This document shows positions 54,567 through 63,541 of a stretch of 64,000 nt of DNA, one piece after another. Origin of the DNA: an uncultured Marvinbryantia sp. (GTDB taxonomy: Bacteria; Bacillota; Clostridia; Lachnospirales; Lachnospiraceae). The position numbers and the translations under genes were made by a program. The stretch spans positions 62,001 to 126,000 of the forward strand of contig CAKRVB010000002.1 in NCBI GenBank assembly GCA_934408725.1, given 5' to 3'. The first letter of the stretch is position 1; every line of letters begins with the position of its first letter. The notes under the pieces are model-generated. The model was given only the letters and a program-made list of their open reading frames with translations. It made no database searches and had not been told where the DNA came from.

Positions 54567-55772
54567 CTATATCTGCTGTTCTTCCGCATTGACAAGATAA
54601 GTTTGTGTATACAGAAGAACAACATCCCTTTCCTGAAGGATCATTTTCCCATAAGGAATCAATGCATGCCCCTGCCGTTTTACCAGTACGATCACGCTGT
54701 GTCTGGAAATATCCAGATCGCGGATCATATGCCCGGTCCACGGATGACGCTTCTCCAACGTCAGTTCTTTTAATGTTATGCGCTCATTTCCCGAAGCCGA
54801 TTCTGCTCCAATCACCAGCACATCGCCTTCTTTCAGCACCAGCTCGCCATTTGGAATCAGCACCTTTTTCTTTCTCTGTACGATTGCGATGATACTATGC
54901 TGCGGAAGATGGATATCCGCAATCTTCTGATTACACCATCCATCCGTCGCAGTCAATGTAATCCGGATAAAATGAATATCATCTTCTCTTCCATATTCAC
55001 TCATACGCTTAATACGGGAATACTGATCTACAAAACCGGCAGAAATAATACCTGTGGGAATCGCTACCATACCAACACCAAGAAATGCAATAAAAATACC
55101 GAATATTTTACCCAACGTGGTGACCGGATAGATATCTCCATAGCCTACTGTCAATAAAGTGGAGGCAGCCCACCAGATACCCGAAAATGCATTCGTAAAT
55201 ACATCCGGCTGAGCTTTATTTTCCAGACTGTACATGCACAGACTGGAGGAAATCATCAGTACCAGTATAATAAACACAGAAGACATCAACTGTTGCTTCT
55301 TGCTGATGATGACTTCTGTTATGACATTTAACGAATCATAATAGGCATTGATCCGGAACAGTCGAAAAATGCGAACAATTCGCAGCATACGGAAAGCTAC
55401 TGCACCAGACGGGAAAAAGACTGGCAGATAATACGGAATAAACGACAACATATCTACAATACCAGAAAAGGACAGCAGATACTTTCTCACTGCCCCCAGC
55501 TCTGATTCATTCGGATACAGGCACTTTGCCGTAATCACACGCATCAAAAAGTCTACTGCAAAAAATGCAACCGTCAGGCGCTCCACAGTAAGAAGCAGGC
55601 TGCCATATTTCAGTGCCCAGTTGTCAAACGTATACAGAATGCTGACTGTCAGATTTAATATGATCGTAAAAGTGTTGAGCACATCATAGCCCCAGCAAAT
55701 GGCATTATAATTACACCCAATTTCAATTAATTCATATAGACGCCTGCGGCGCTTTTCCCATTCTGGTTTCAA
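54567..55772 (-). CDS. voltage-gated-type potassium channel with two TrkA-C domains
   Basis: The protein has 401 residues. Six membrane helices span about 30-245, with an S4-like segment of spaced arginines (FRMLRIVRIFRLFRI, about 128-142) and the K+ filter STLLTVGYGDIYPV (about 205). The cytosolic C-terminus holds two TrkA-C-type repeats (about 265-325 and 335-400), each with a VLIPNGELVLKEGDVLVIG or ALIPYGKMILQERDVVLL beta pattern. These domains often bind small nucleotides such as c-di-AMP in Firmicutes (family knowledge, not shown here). Confidence 0.88.
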   Translation of the reverse strand: MKPEWEKRRRRLYELIEIGCNYNAICWGYDVLNTFTIILNLTVSILYTFDNWALKYGSLLLTVERLTVAFFAVDFLMRVITAKCLYPNESELGAVRKYLLSFSGIVDMLSFIPYYLPVFFPSGAVAFRMLRIVRIFRLFRINAYYDSLNVITEVIISKKQQLMSSVFIILVLMISSSLCMYSLENKAQPDVFTNAFSGIWWAASTLLTVGYGDIYPVTTLGKIFGIFIAFLGVGMVAIPTGIISAGFVDQYSRIKRMSEYGREDDIHFIRITLTATDGWCNQKIADIHLPQHSIIAIVQRKKKVLIPNGELVLKEGDVLVIGAESASGNERITLKELTLEKRHPWTGHMIRDLDISRHSVIVLVKRQGHALIPYGKMILQERDVVLLYTQTYLVNAEEQQI

Positions 55773-55791
55773 AGAGATTCCTCCTTCGTAA

Positions 55792-57045
55792 TCAGAGTTC
55801 CAGACTGTTTTCCTTTAGGAGAAAGTCATAGATACTCATCGTTGTAATTCCCGCTTCATCTCTTGTAACATTTACAACATCTTTTACAACAATGATTTTT
55901 TTAAAAGAATCATTTACATTTATAAGAGATGCCTTCTCCTGTATAAGTTTTTCTTCTGTTGGCATACTAAATGCTGATTGAACATAATACCGCTTGCTTC
56001 CGAGATTTGCCACAAAATCGATTTCCAACTGGTTCTTATATTCTTTTCCGTTTATGTCTTTTCCACGTTTCTCGACCATTCCGACATCTACTGAATATCC
56101 TCTGCTTCGCAGCTCGTTGTATATAATATTTTCCATCAAATGTGTTTCTTCAATCTGCCTGAATCCAAGCCTTGCATTCCTGAGTCCCACATCTTCAAAA
56201 TAATATTTCAGTGGTGTACCTATATATTTTCTTCCTTTTACATCATAACGGTTCGCCTTATTGATAATAAAAGCATCTTCCAAATATTCCAGATATTGTC
56301 TTATGGTATTCAAACTGATGGCAGACTGAATCACACTTTTAAATGTGGCTTCTATCTTAGGTGGATTCGTTAATGATCCAATAGCAGAAGCCAGTATATT
56401 CACCAAATCTTCCAATTCCTGTGTTTTCTCAATACGATGCCTTTCCATGATATCCTTCAGATAGGTTTCCTGAAACAGATTCGTAAGATAGTGTATCTTT
56501 TGTTCTTCCGTTTTCATCATAACAGTTAATGGCAGACCACCATATACCACGTACTCCGCCCATCCATGATAAATATCCCCCTCGTAAGCTTCCATAAATT
56601 CTTTAAATGTCAATGGATAAATGTGAATTTCATCACCTCTGCCCCTGAATTCTGTAATCACATCTTTTGATAAAAATTTAGAGTTACTGCCAGTCACATA
56701 TACATCCACATTGCTGATATGAAGCAGTGAATTCAAGACCTCTTCAAATTCATTCAGCATCTGTACTTCATCAAGAATAATATAATACGGCTCGTCATCA
56801 GAAATCCTTGATTCTATATAATCTAATATTGCGTCTGGATCCCGATACTTTTTATTTTTTCTCTGATCCAGCTCAATCATAATCATATGCGATTCCGGTA
56901 TCCCCTTTTCCAACAAATAATTCTTAAAAATGTGGAAAAGTAAGTAAGATTTCCCGCATCTTCTAATTCCAGTTACGACCTTAATCATGTCATTATGCAT
57001 TCGGTTTATCAAATCATTTAAATATTTATCCCTCTTAATATCCAT
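55792..57045 (-). CDS. AAA ATPase with DUF4143 domain
   Basis: The protein has 417 residues. Walker A is VVTGIRRCGKSYLLFHI (about 21-37), Walker B is YYIILDEVQMLNEFEEVL (about 86-103), and VYVTGSNSKFLSKD is a sensor-like motif. The C-terminal third is a DUF4143 domain of the restriction-endonuclease-like fold (ENIIYNELRSRGY, NQLEIDFVANLGSKRYYVQ). The family is common and of unsettled function. Its promoter lies between two copies of a 36-bp palindromic repeat. Confidence 0.88.
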   Translation of the reverse strand: MDIKRDKYLNDLINRMHNDMIKVVTGIRRCGKSYLLFHIFKNYLLEKGIPESHMIMIELDQRKNKKYRDPDAILDYIESRISDDEPYYIILDEVQMLNEFEEVLNSLLHISNVDVYVTGSNSKFLSKDVITEFRGRGDEIHIYPLTFKEFMEAYEGDIYHGWAEYVVYGGLPLTVMMKTEEQKIHYLTNLFQETYLKDIMERHRIEKTQELEDLVNILASAIGSLTNPPKIEATFKSVIQSAISLNTIRQYLEYLEDAFIINKANRYDVKGRKYIGTPLKYYFEDVGLRNARLGFRQIEETHLMENIIYNELRSRGYSVDVGMVEKRGKDINGKEYKNQLEIDFVANLGSKRYYVQSAFSMPTEEKLIQEKASLINVNDSFKKIIVVKDVVNVTRDEAGITTMSIYDFLLKENSLEL

Positions 57046-57061
57046 AATGCAATCTCCCTCT

Positions 57062-57097
57062 TTGAATATTTTTTACATTTACGTATAAAATGTTCAA
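57062..57097. repeat. 36-bp palindromic repeat, copy 1, just downstream of the ATPase -10 box
   Basis: It opens TTGAATATTTTTTACATTTA and closes with a near-complementary ATAAAATGTTCAA. It differs from copy 2 at one base. Confidence 0.8.
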
Positions 57098-57101
57098 CAT
57101 C

Positions 57102-57130
57102 ATTGTACCTCTTTCTATCTGTAAAAGCAA
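57102..57130 (-). promoter_or_regulatory. promoter of the DUF4143 ATPase gene
   Basis: On the minus strand TTGCTT (57125-57130) and TACAAT (57102-57107) are 17 nt apart. The repeats lie directly upstream of the -35 and downstream of the -10. Confidence 0.55.
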
Positions 57131-57136
57131 TTCTCA

Positions 57137-57172
57137 TTGAATATTTTTTACATTTACGTATAAAATATTCAA
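57137..57172. repeat. 36-bp palindromic repeat, copy 2, just upstream of the ATPase -35 box
   Basis: It is identical to copy 1 except one base, and closes ATAAAATATTCAA so its palindrome is better. The start-to-start distance is 75 bp, near seven helical turns. Confidence 0.8.
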
Positions 57173-57204
57173 TGACAATCTTTCCGCCAATTGCCATTGC
57201 CTGC

Positions 57205-57232
57205 TTGCATTATTCCCAGATTTTGTTATACT
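57205..57232 (+). promoter_or_regulatory. promoter of the DUF624 gene
   Basis: TTGCAT (57205-57210) and TATACT (57227-57232) are 16 nt apart. The ATG follows 61 nt downstream of the -10 box. Confidence 0.5.
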
Positions 57233-57293
57233 GTTAGCAGGGTCAGTTTTCGACCTTTTTCTTTTATAACACGGACTTTTAGGGGGAATTTTT

Positions 57294-58013
57294 ATGAGCA
57301 GTTTTTTTAATATGGACAGTCCGATCATGCGCTTTCTGGGCAGACTGGCGGATGTGATGATTTTAAATATCGTGTTTCTGATTACCTGTCTCCCGGTGGT
57401 GACGATCGGAGCTGCGTGGACTTCTCTCAGCTATGTCACTTTGAAGATGTCACGGGATGAGGAATCTTATATTGTGAAGAGTTATTTTAAGGCTTTCCGA
57501 CAGAACTTCCGGCAGGCGACCGCTATCTGGGGAATTGCTCTTGTAGCCATGTTTATTTTCTACATGGATTTTCATATTATTCGCAGCATGAATCCGTCCA
57601 TGGCACAGGCGATGTTCCTTCTGCTGGCTGCCATTGCCATGCTGGCTGCTCTGACACTGTTATATGTATTTCCGGTACTTGCCAAATTTGACAATACTAT
57701 CCTGAACACGATCAAAAATGCCTTTTTTATGGCAATCGGCAATCTGCCACGTACTCTGCTGATGGCTGCAGTCATCGTTGGCTCTGTTGTACTGACTTTC
57801 CTGTCACAGCAGACCATTGCCGTGGGACTGCTGGTATGGATTATGGTAGGATTTGCACTGATTGCTTTTCTGAATGCTCACATTCTTGTGAAGGTATTTG
57901 ATAAATACATTCCACAGGAAGAAGAGGATTCTTCCGAACCTGTTATTGATGGTTCTGTGTTTCAGAATCTGCACCCGGTAGATTCAGCTGAAGATAACGA
58001 TACTTCTTTATAA
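57294..58013 (+). CDS. DUF624 (YesL-type) membrane protein
   Basis: The protein has 239 residues with about five membrane helices. The N-terminal block FFNMDSPIMRFLGRLADVMI and the NIVFLITCLPVVTIGAAWTS segment are DUF624 hallmarks. Such proteins often lie beside sugar ABC transporters and GH genes, and their role is unknown. The C-terminal 35 residues are acidic and soluble. An AGGGGG site precedes the ATG and a terminator follows. Confidence 0.87.
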   Translation: MSSFFNMDSPIMRFLGRLADVMILNIVFLITCLPVVTIGAAWTSLSYVTLKMSRDEESYIVKSYFKAFRQNFRQATAIWGIALVAMFIFYMDFHIIRSMNPSMAQAMFLLLAAIAMLAALTLLYVFPVLAKFDNTILNTIKNAFFMAIGNLPRTLLMAAVIVGSVVLTFLSQQTIAVGLLVWIMVGFALIAFLNAHILVKVFDKYIPQEEEDSSEPVIDGSVFQNLHPVDSAEDNDTSL

Positions 58014-58033
58014 AATCTTTTGTTCGAGTTCAA

Positions 58034-58068
58034 AAGAGGGCTGTCTATTTCCCGACAGCCCCCTTTTT
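58034..58068. terminator. bidirectional terminator between the DUF624 and hydrolase genes
   Basis: GGGCTGTC pairs with GACAGCCC around a loop, followed by CCTTTTTT on the plus strand and CTCTTTT on the minus strand. It lies at the 3' ends of both convergent genes. Confidence 0.8.
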
Positions 58069-58994
58069 TACGCTCTCATATATTCCATCCACTGGAAAAT
58101 GTCTTTATACACATCTTCCCTGTCCACTTCGTTCAGGATCTCGTGCCGGTCCTGTGAATATAACTTCAAGGTCACATCCTTCATTCCCAGCCTCTTGAAC
58201 TGTTCATATACTTTCTTTACGCTCTTTCCTGCATTTCCCACCGGATCATCTTCTCCTGCTACCAGGAACACCGGCAGGTTCTTCGGCATTCTGTCCAGTA
58301 TTTCTTCGTCACTCAACATATGGATACTGTAGAAAAGATTGTAGTATCCATTCAGAGTAAACCGGTACGTGCACAGCGGATCTTTCACATAAGCAGCCAC
58401 ATTTTCTTCATTCCGGCTGAGCCACTGTCTGCCTTTTAATGAACCAAACTTGCGGTTATAGCCCCCAAACGCCATGGCATCTACCAGAAAGCTTCGGTAA
58501 TGCCAGCCTGTGAACAATGCCATCGTCTTACACAGTGCCATGCCAAATGCAGTGGCGATCCGTGGCTGATGTCCGGTTCCCATAATGATGGCACCTGCCA
58601 GCCCGCTTCCATGAAGACAGAGATACTGACGTACCAGGAAGGATCCCATGCTGTGTCCCAGAATAAAATATGGTACATCCGGAAAGCGTTTCTGTGTCAT
58701 CAGGCGCAGACGGTGAATATCCCGCAGCACCACTTTATTGCCTTCTTTTTCTGCAAAATATCCGAGCCATGAATCATCCTGTACAGACTTTCCGTGTCCC
58801 AGATGGTCATTTCCCACTACCACATATCCCTGCCTGGTCAGAAAAGCCGCAAACTCATCATAGCGATCTATGTACTCCACCATTCCATGGGAAATCTGAA
58901 GTACCGCGGCCGGCTTCTCATCTGGTTCCCAACAAATTGCGTGAATCTGAGTCTTTCCATCATGAGACGGATACGTAAATTCCACCTTTTTCAT
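58068..58994 (-). CDS. alpha/beta hydrolase, monoacylglycerol-lipase type
   Basis: The protein has 308 residues. The nucleophile elbow is FILGHSMGSFLVRQYL (Ser about 112). The oxyanion HGM motif is VLQISHGMVEYIDRYDEFA (about 31-49). The acid is in FLVAGEDDPVGNAGK (Asp about 246) and the His is in YSQDRHEILNE (about 281). This set matches monoacylglycerol lipases and lysophospholipases (PldB-like). There is no signal peptide, so it is cytosolic. It lies upstream of a terminator and downstream of ksgA in the same direction. Confidence 0.87.
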   Translation of the reverse strand: MKKVEFTYPSHDGKTQIHAICWEPDEKPAAVLQISHGMVEYIDRYDEFAAFLTRQGYVVVGNDHLGHGKSVQDDSWLGYFAEKEGNKVVLRDIHRLRLMTQKRFPDVPYFILGHSMGSFLVRQYLCLHGSGLAGAIIMGTGHQPRIATAFGMALCKTMALFTGWHYRSFLVDAMAFGGYNRKFGSLKGRQWLSRNEENVAAYVKDPLCTYRFTLNGYYNLFYSIHMLSDEEILDRMPKNLPVFLVAGEDDPVGNAGKSVKKVYEQFKRLGMKDVTLKLYSQDRHEILNEVDREDVYKDIFQWMEYMRA

Positions 58995-59049
58995 TGTTCT
59001 GCAACCTCCCTTTTAAAAAAGCCTCTGCCAGAATTGCAGAGGCTGTGTT

Positions 59050-59922
59050 TTATTGTTTTGCTAATATATCAGCTAATTTTGCAAACTGCTGAAGTGTCAG
59101 TGCTTCCCCCCGGATGCTGGCTGACACGCCTAAGGCTTCTATTGCCTGAGCAATCTGTTCCTTGGTGTAGTGCAGATCCGGTGCGTTATTTAATCCATTT
59201 GCCAGTGTCTTTCTTCGCTGGTTAAAAGATGCCCGGATCAGGCGGAACATCAGCTGTTCATTTTCAGTTACCACAGGTGGCTCACTGTAGCGGGTCAGAC
59301 GAATGACTGTACTTCCCACTTTCGGTCTTGGCATGAAGCAGTTCGGCGGAACATTGGCTGCAATATATGGTTCACAATAATACTGTACCGCCAATGATAA
59401 GGCACCATAATCCTTTGTTCCCGGTCCTGCCTGCATACGCATGGCGACTTCCTTCTGTACCATAACCGTAATACTCTCCACCGGCACATGAGACTCCAGA
59501 AGTCCCATAATAATCGGTGTGGTAATATAATACGGAAGATTTGCCACTACTTTTACAGGCTTGCCGCCATTCTTTTCTTCCACAATTTTACAGATATCCA
59601 GCTTCAGAACATCTTCATTGATCACTTCTACATTGTCATAAGAAGCAAGCGTCTCTTGCAGAATCGGGATCAATGTCTTGTCAATCTCCACTGCCAGGAC
59701 ATGTCCTGCTGCCTCAGCCAGATACTGGGTCATAGTTCCGATGCCAGGTCCAATCTCCAGCACAAAATCATCCTTCGTGATATCCGCAGACGCAATGATC
59801 TTATTCAGCACATGACTGTCAATCAGAAAGTTCTGTCCGAACTTTTTCTGAAAGGTAAATTCATACTTCTGAATCACCTCTATGGTCTTTTGTGGATTCG
59901 ATAATTTTTCGTTTAATTCCAT
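59050..59922 (-). CDS. rsmA: 16S rRNA dimethyladenosine transferase
   Basis: The protein has 290 residues. KsgA/RsmA features are FQKKFGQNFLIDSHVLNKI (about 28-46), SAM motif EIGPGIGTMTQYLAEAAG (about 57), AVEIDKTLIPIL, catalytic ANLPYYITTPI (about 123-133) and the C-terminal RRKTLANGL. It dimethylates two adenines near the 3' end of 16S rRNA. It starts 4 bases after tatD, in the common metG-tatD-rsmA order. Confidence 0.96.
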   Translation of the reverse strand: MELNEKLSNPQKTIEVIQKYEFTFQKKFGQNFLIDSHVLNKIIASADITKDDFVLEIGPGIGTMTQYLAEAAGHVLAVEIDKTLIPILQETLASYDNVEVINEDVLKLDICKIVEEKNGGKPVKVVANLPYYITTPIIMGLLESHVPVESITVMVQKEVAMRMQAGPGTKDYGALSLAVQYYCEPYIAANVPPNCFMPRPKVGSTVIRLTRYSEPPVVTENEQLMFRLIRASFNQRRKTLANGLNNAPDLHYTKEQIAQAIEALGVSASIRGEALTLQQFAKLADILAKQ

Positions 59923-59926
59923 ACAT

Positions 59927-60709
59927 TTATTCCTTTTCTAACCGGTACACCCGGCATGCATTCTCCCAGGTTGCCTGCTCTACTTCTTCCTCAGATAAAC
60001 CTTTCAATTCCGCAATGGTCTGTATCACATATGGCAAATTCAAAGAAGAATTCCGTTTGCCACGGTTCGGTACCGGTGCCAGATATGGACAGTCTGTTTC
60101 CACCACAATACGATCTATCGGAGTATCTGCTACAACTTCCTTTAGTACTCTGGCATTTTTGAACGTCACCACGCCTCCAACGCCAATGTAATAGCCAAGT
60201 TTCCGATATTCTCTTGCCATCTCTGCAGAACCGGAATAGCAGTGGATAATTCCCCCGGCAAAACCCGGCTTTCCGGCATGTTCCGCTTTCATCAGGTCAA
60301 AGGTATCCTGCGCTGCTTCACGGCTGTGGATATTTACCGGAAGACTGCATTCCAGCGCCAGATGAAGCTGCTCTGTAAACCATCTTTTCTGAATCTCGTG
60401 AGACTCCTTGTCCCAATAATAATCCAGTCCGATTTCTCCTACCGCTACTGCCTTTTCATGGGACAACAGACCTTTCAGCCACTGCATTTTCTCTTCATTT
60501 AATTCACCGGCCTCATCCGGGTGCACACCAAGTGCACCGTAGATAAAGTCGTATTTCTGCATGAGATCATAAGTTGCCTGCACACCGCGAAGACTGGCTC
60601 CCACATTCACAATGCGTCCTATGCCGCCCGGCCGCATGCTTTTCAGAAGCTCGTCGCGGTCTTCGTCAAATGCCTCATCATCATAATGAGCATGGGTATC
60701 AAATATCAT
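59927..60709 (-). CDS. tatD: TatD-family metal-dependent DNase
   Basis: The protein has 260 residues. Metal ligands are in IFDTHAHYDDEAF (His 6, His 8), AVGEIGLDYYWD (Glu about 93), LPVNIHSREAAQD (His), GIIHCYSGSAE (His) and VVETDCPYLAP (Asp about 207). TatD proteins are 3'-5' DNases, and some are D-aminoacyl-tRNA deacylases. An AGGAG site precedes the ATG. The gene lies 25 bases after metG. Confidence 0.95.
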   Translation of the reverse strand: MIFDTHAHYDDEAFDEDRDELLKSMRPGGIGRIVNVGASLRGVQATYDLMQKYDFIYGALGVHPDEAGELNEEKMQWLKGLLSHEKAVAVGEIGLDYYWDKESHEIQKRWFTEQLHLALECSLPVNIHSREAAQDTFDLMKAEHAGKPGFAGGIIHCYSGSAEMAREYRKLGYYIGVGGVVTFKNARVLKEVVADTPIDRIVVETDCPYLAPVPNRGKRNSSLNLPYVIQTIAELKGLSEEEVEQATWENACRVYRLEKE

Positions 60710-60733
60710 ATAAAACTCCTGACTTCTATCTTT

Positions 60734-62698
60734 CTAGCAGATTTCTGCTCCCGCAGGCATCTTCTTTTCCGGTACCATCAGTGCCAGTTCTCCGTTCTCA
60801 TCTTCTGCACAGAGAATCATACCTTCCGACAGTACGCCTGCCAGTTTTGCAGGTTTCAGGTTTACCAGTACCATGACCTTCTTTCCAACCATTTCTTCTG
60901 CACTGTAATGTGCTTTGATGCCAGATACAATCTGCTTTACCTGACTTCCGATCTTCACCTGGCTGCAAAGGAGCTTTTTGGACTTCTTTACTGGTTCGCA
61001 GGCAATGATTTCACCAACCTGGAACTGCATTTTTTCAAAGTCTTCAAAGCTGATCTCTGCCTTTGGTTCGATATCGATGACTGGTTCTTCCGGCTCTTCC
61101 TTTTGTCCGGAAGCTGCCTTCTGAGCTGCCTGAAGCACTTCTACTTTTTCCATTACTTCTTTCAGATCCAATCTTGCGAAAAGGATCTCTGGTTTATCTG
61201 TTACTTTTGTTCCACTCTCGTAGAGACCGAACTGATTCATCTGTTCCAGTCCTCTCTTCTGTGCATTCAGCTGTGCCAGAATCTTCTTAGATGTTCCAGG
61301 CATAAAGGATTCCAGAAGTTCTGCACCGATGGCAATGCTCTCTACCAAATTGTACAGAACAGTGGCCAGACGATCCTGCTTGCTTTCGTCCTTAGCCAGT
61401 GCCCAAGGCATAGTCTCATCAATATATTTGTTGCAGCGTTTGAACAGTACAAATATCTCGCTGATTGCATCTGCCACACGAAGCTGTTCCATCTTCTCCG
61501 TTACTTTGCCTGGTGTAGCCAGTGCAACTGCCTTCAGTTCTTCATCTACCGGCTCTGTCACGCCCTTATCTGCAACGACGCCGTCGAAATATTTATTAGA
61601 CATGGAGATGGTTCTGTTTACCAGGTTTCCTAATGTATTAGCCAGATCGGAATTCAGACGTTCTACCATCAGCTCCCAGGTAATGACGCCATCATTTTCA
61701 AATGGCATTTCGTGAAGTACAAAATAACGGACTGCATCCACACCGAAAAAATCTACCAGATCATCCGCATAGATCACATTTCCTTTGGACTTACTCATCT
61801 TGCCGTCACCCTGCAGCAGCCATGGATGTCCAAATACCTGCTTTGGTAATGGCAGATCCAGTGACATCAGGAAAATCGGCCAGTAAATCGTATGGAAACG
61901 AATGATATCTTTGCCGATCAGATGCAGATCTGCCGGCCAGTCTTTTTTGAACTGTTCGGTACTGTTGCCGTCACAGTCATAACCGATACCGGTGATGTAG
62001 TTGGTCAGCGCATCCAGCCATACATAAGTAACATGCTTCGGATCAAAGTCAACCGGAATGCCCCATTTGAAGGATGTTCTGGATACACACAGATCCTGCA
62101 GTCCTGGAAGCAGGAAGTTGTTCATCATCTCATTCTTTCTGGATACCGGCTGAATAAATTCCGGATGGGTATTAATATGTTCAATCAGTCTGTCTGCATA
62201 TTTGCTCATCTTGAAGAAATATGCCTCTTCCTTTGCAGGAGTTACTTCACGTCCACAGTCCGGACATTTGCCATCTACCAGCTGAGATTCTGTAAAGAAA
62301 GATTCACAAGGGGTACAGTACATGCCTTCATAATATCCTTTGTAGATATCTCCCTTGTCGTACATCTTCTTGAATATCTTCTGAACCTGTTTTTCATGAT
62401 CTTCATCTGTGGTACGAATAAACTTATCATACGAGGTATCTACCAGATCCCAGATTCTCCTGATCTCTCCTGCGACCTTGTCTACATATTCCTTTGGTGT
62501 GATACCTGCTTCTTCTGCCTTCAGTTCGATCTTCTGACCATGTTCATCCGTACCGGTCTGTAAAAATACATCATAGCCCTGTGCTCTCTTGTAACGGGCA
62601 ATGGCATCTGCCAGAATAATCTCGTATGTGTTTCCGATATGTGGTTTGCCAGATGCATAAGCAATGGCAGTGGTCATATAAAACTTTTTCTTTTCCAT
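60734..62698 (-). CDS. metG: methionyl-tRNA synthetase
   Basis: The protein has 654 residues. The class I HIGH motif is AYASGKPHIGNTYEIIL (about 14-30), the zinc knuckle is CTPCESFF...CPDC (about 127-148), the KMSKS loop is DGKMSKSKGNVIYADD (about 298) and a C-terminal EMAP/Trbp111 tRNA-binding domain covers about 550-654 (FQVGEIIACEPVKKSKKLL, VNLKPAKLAGVLSEGMIL). It charges tRNA-Met for initiation and elongation. A T-box leader controls it. Confidence 0.97.
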   Translation of the reverse strand: MEKKKFYMTTAIAYASGKPHIGNTYEIILADAIARYKRAQGYDVFLQTGTDEHGQKIELKAEEAGITPKEYVDKVAGEIRRIWDLVDTSYDKFIRTTDEDHEKQVQKIFKKMYDKGDIYKGYYEGMYCTPCESFFTESQLVDGKCPDCGREVTPAKEEAYFFKMSKYADRLIEHINTHPEFIQPVSRKNEMMNNFLLPGLQDLCVSRTSFKWGIPVDFDPKHVTYVWLDALTNYITGIGYDCDGNSTEQFKKDWPADLHLIGKDIIRFHTIYWPIFLMSLDLPLPKQVFGHPWLLQGDGKMSKSKGNVIYADDLVDFFGVDAVRYFVLHEMPFENDGVITWELMVERLNSDLANTLGNLVNRTISMSNKYFDGVVADKGVTEPVDEELKAVALATPGKVTEKMEQLRVADAISEIFVLFKRCNKYIDETMPWALAKDESKQDRLATVLYNLVESIAIGAELLESFMPGTSKKILAQLNAQKRGLEQMNQFGLYESGTKVTDKPEILFARLDLKEVMEKVEVLQAAQKAASGQKEEPEEPVIDIEPKAEISFEDFEKMQFQVGEIIACEPVKKSKKLLCSQVKIGSQVKQIVSGIKAHYSAEEMVGKKVMVLVNLKPAKLAGVLSEGMILCAEDENGELALMVPEKKMPAGAEIC

Positions 62699-63000
62699 CT
62701 TCTATTCTCCTTCCTAATTAAAAAGAACCTGTCTCCTCAAACCGAGAAGACAGGTCAATACCCGTGTTACCACTTCACTTTATCCATACCTCACAGTATG
62801 AACCTCTGCGGGTGCATCTACACCCCTTCGCTATAACAGGCGATCCCGTCGCAGCCTATACATGACCTCATCCATTTGGTCTTCATAGTCGGTGCGCCGC
62901 TCCGAAGCCATCTTCCATCTATCGGTACATATCCCTCTCAGCCTGTGGGAATTCTCTGTAATGTCCTGTATAAATGTACTCTCTTCATCTATGCGTTTCC
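62699..63000 (-). ncRNA. T-box riboswitch (methionine) in the metG leader
   Basis: On the minus strand the antiterminator T-box core is AAGTGGTAACACGGG (62761-62775), close to the AGGGTGGNACCGCG consensus. It is followed by a terminator (62722-62757): ACCTGTCT and AGACAGGT arms, then TCTTTTTAA. Stem I is marked by GAGAGTACAT, an apical CAGAGAATTCCC and GGCTGAGAGGGA. The likely specifier codon is ATG (62928-62930) on its 3' side, directly after the distal stem. Uncharged tRNA-Met would bind and allow read-through into metG. Confidence 0.88.
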
Positions 63001-63010
63001 ATTTGCTTTT

Positions 63011-63039
63011 AGGCTAACACAGGAATCTTTTTCTGTCAA
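63011..63039 (-). promoter_or_regulatory. promoter of the metG T-box leader
   Basis: On the minus strand a perfect TTGACA (63034-63039) and a weak TAGCCT (63011-63016) are 17 nt apart. The TGA of the upstream gene is part of TTGACA. Confidence 0.55.
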
Positions 63040-63503
63040 GGCTGGTCTTGCTTTCGCAACATCTCTTCTTCAAATTTCTTCGGCACTTTTATCATCCCAA
63101 ACGTATAAAACATTGGATAGATATAGCTGACTCCCCGAACATCTCCCAATGATTTGGGACGCTTCATAAATGGCTGATCTTCCTCTGCTTCCATAACAGT
63201 ACGCAGAGCTGTACGAAAAGAACTCCAGGTCAGACTTTTACTGCCCTCTCTGCGGTCAATCATTAGTTCCCTGTTCAGCTTTCCATTTCTTCCACGTTTT
63301 AACTCATATCGGAACGGAAGCCCGGATACAGTTCGAAATGGATAGTTCTGATAGGCAATCACACAATTCCAAAGATTCTCCTCACTCAACTCAAGTCTGA
63401 GTATCTCTGTTACCTTTTTCTCTTCCTCACTCAATCGTCTCTCTGGCATATCATCATCGCTTTCTGACAGACTCTGCCGCCTCAGGCAGCTTCGCCTCTT
63501 CAT
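63036..63503 (-). CDS. conserved-looking protein of unknown function
   Basis: The protein has 155 residues, basic, with no signal or membrane segment. The N-terminus is Arg-rich (MKRRSCLRRQSL) and acidic SESDDD follows. A core of about residues 25-140 has RLELSEENLWNCVIAYQNYP, TVSGLPFRYELKRGRNGK and GVSYIYPMFYTFGMIKVPKK. I do not recognise a family. The ordered core and normal codon pattern support a real gene. It lies 38 bases after the HD-GYP gene, and its stop codon is part of the metG promoter. Confidence 0.6.
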   Translation of the reverse strand: MKRRSCLRRQSLSESDDDMPERRLSEEEKKVTEILRLELSEENLWNCVIAYQNYPFRTVSGLPFRYELKRGRNGKLNRELMIDRREGSKSLTWSSFRTALRTVMEAEEDQPFMKRPKSLGDVRGVSYIYPMFYTFGMIKVPKKFEEEMLRKQDQP

Positions 63504-63541
63504 GTTCTCTTTTTTGTCTATACATTATTGCATCTGCCTGT

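Noticed and set aside
60521..61633. Plus-strand frame of 370 codons
   Set aside because: It is antisense to tatD and metG and has no ribosome site or family motif.
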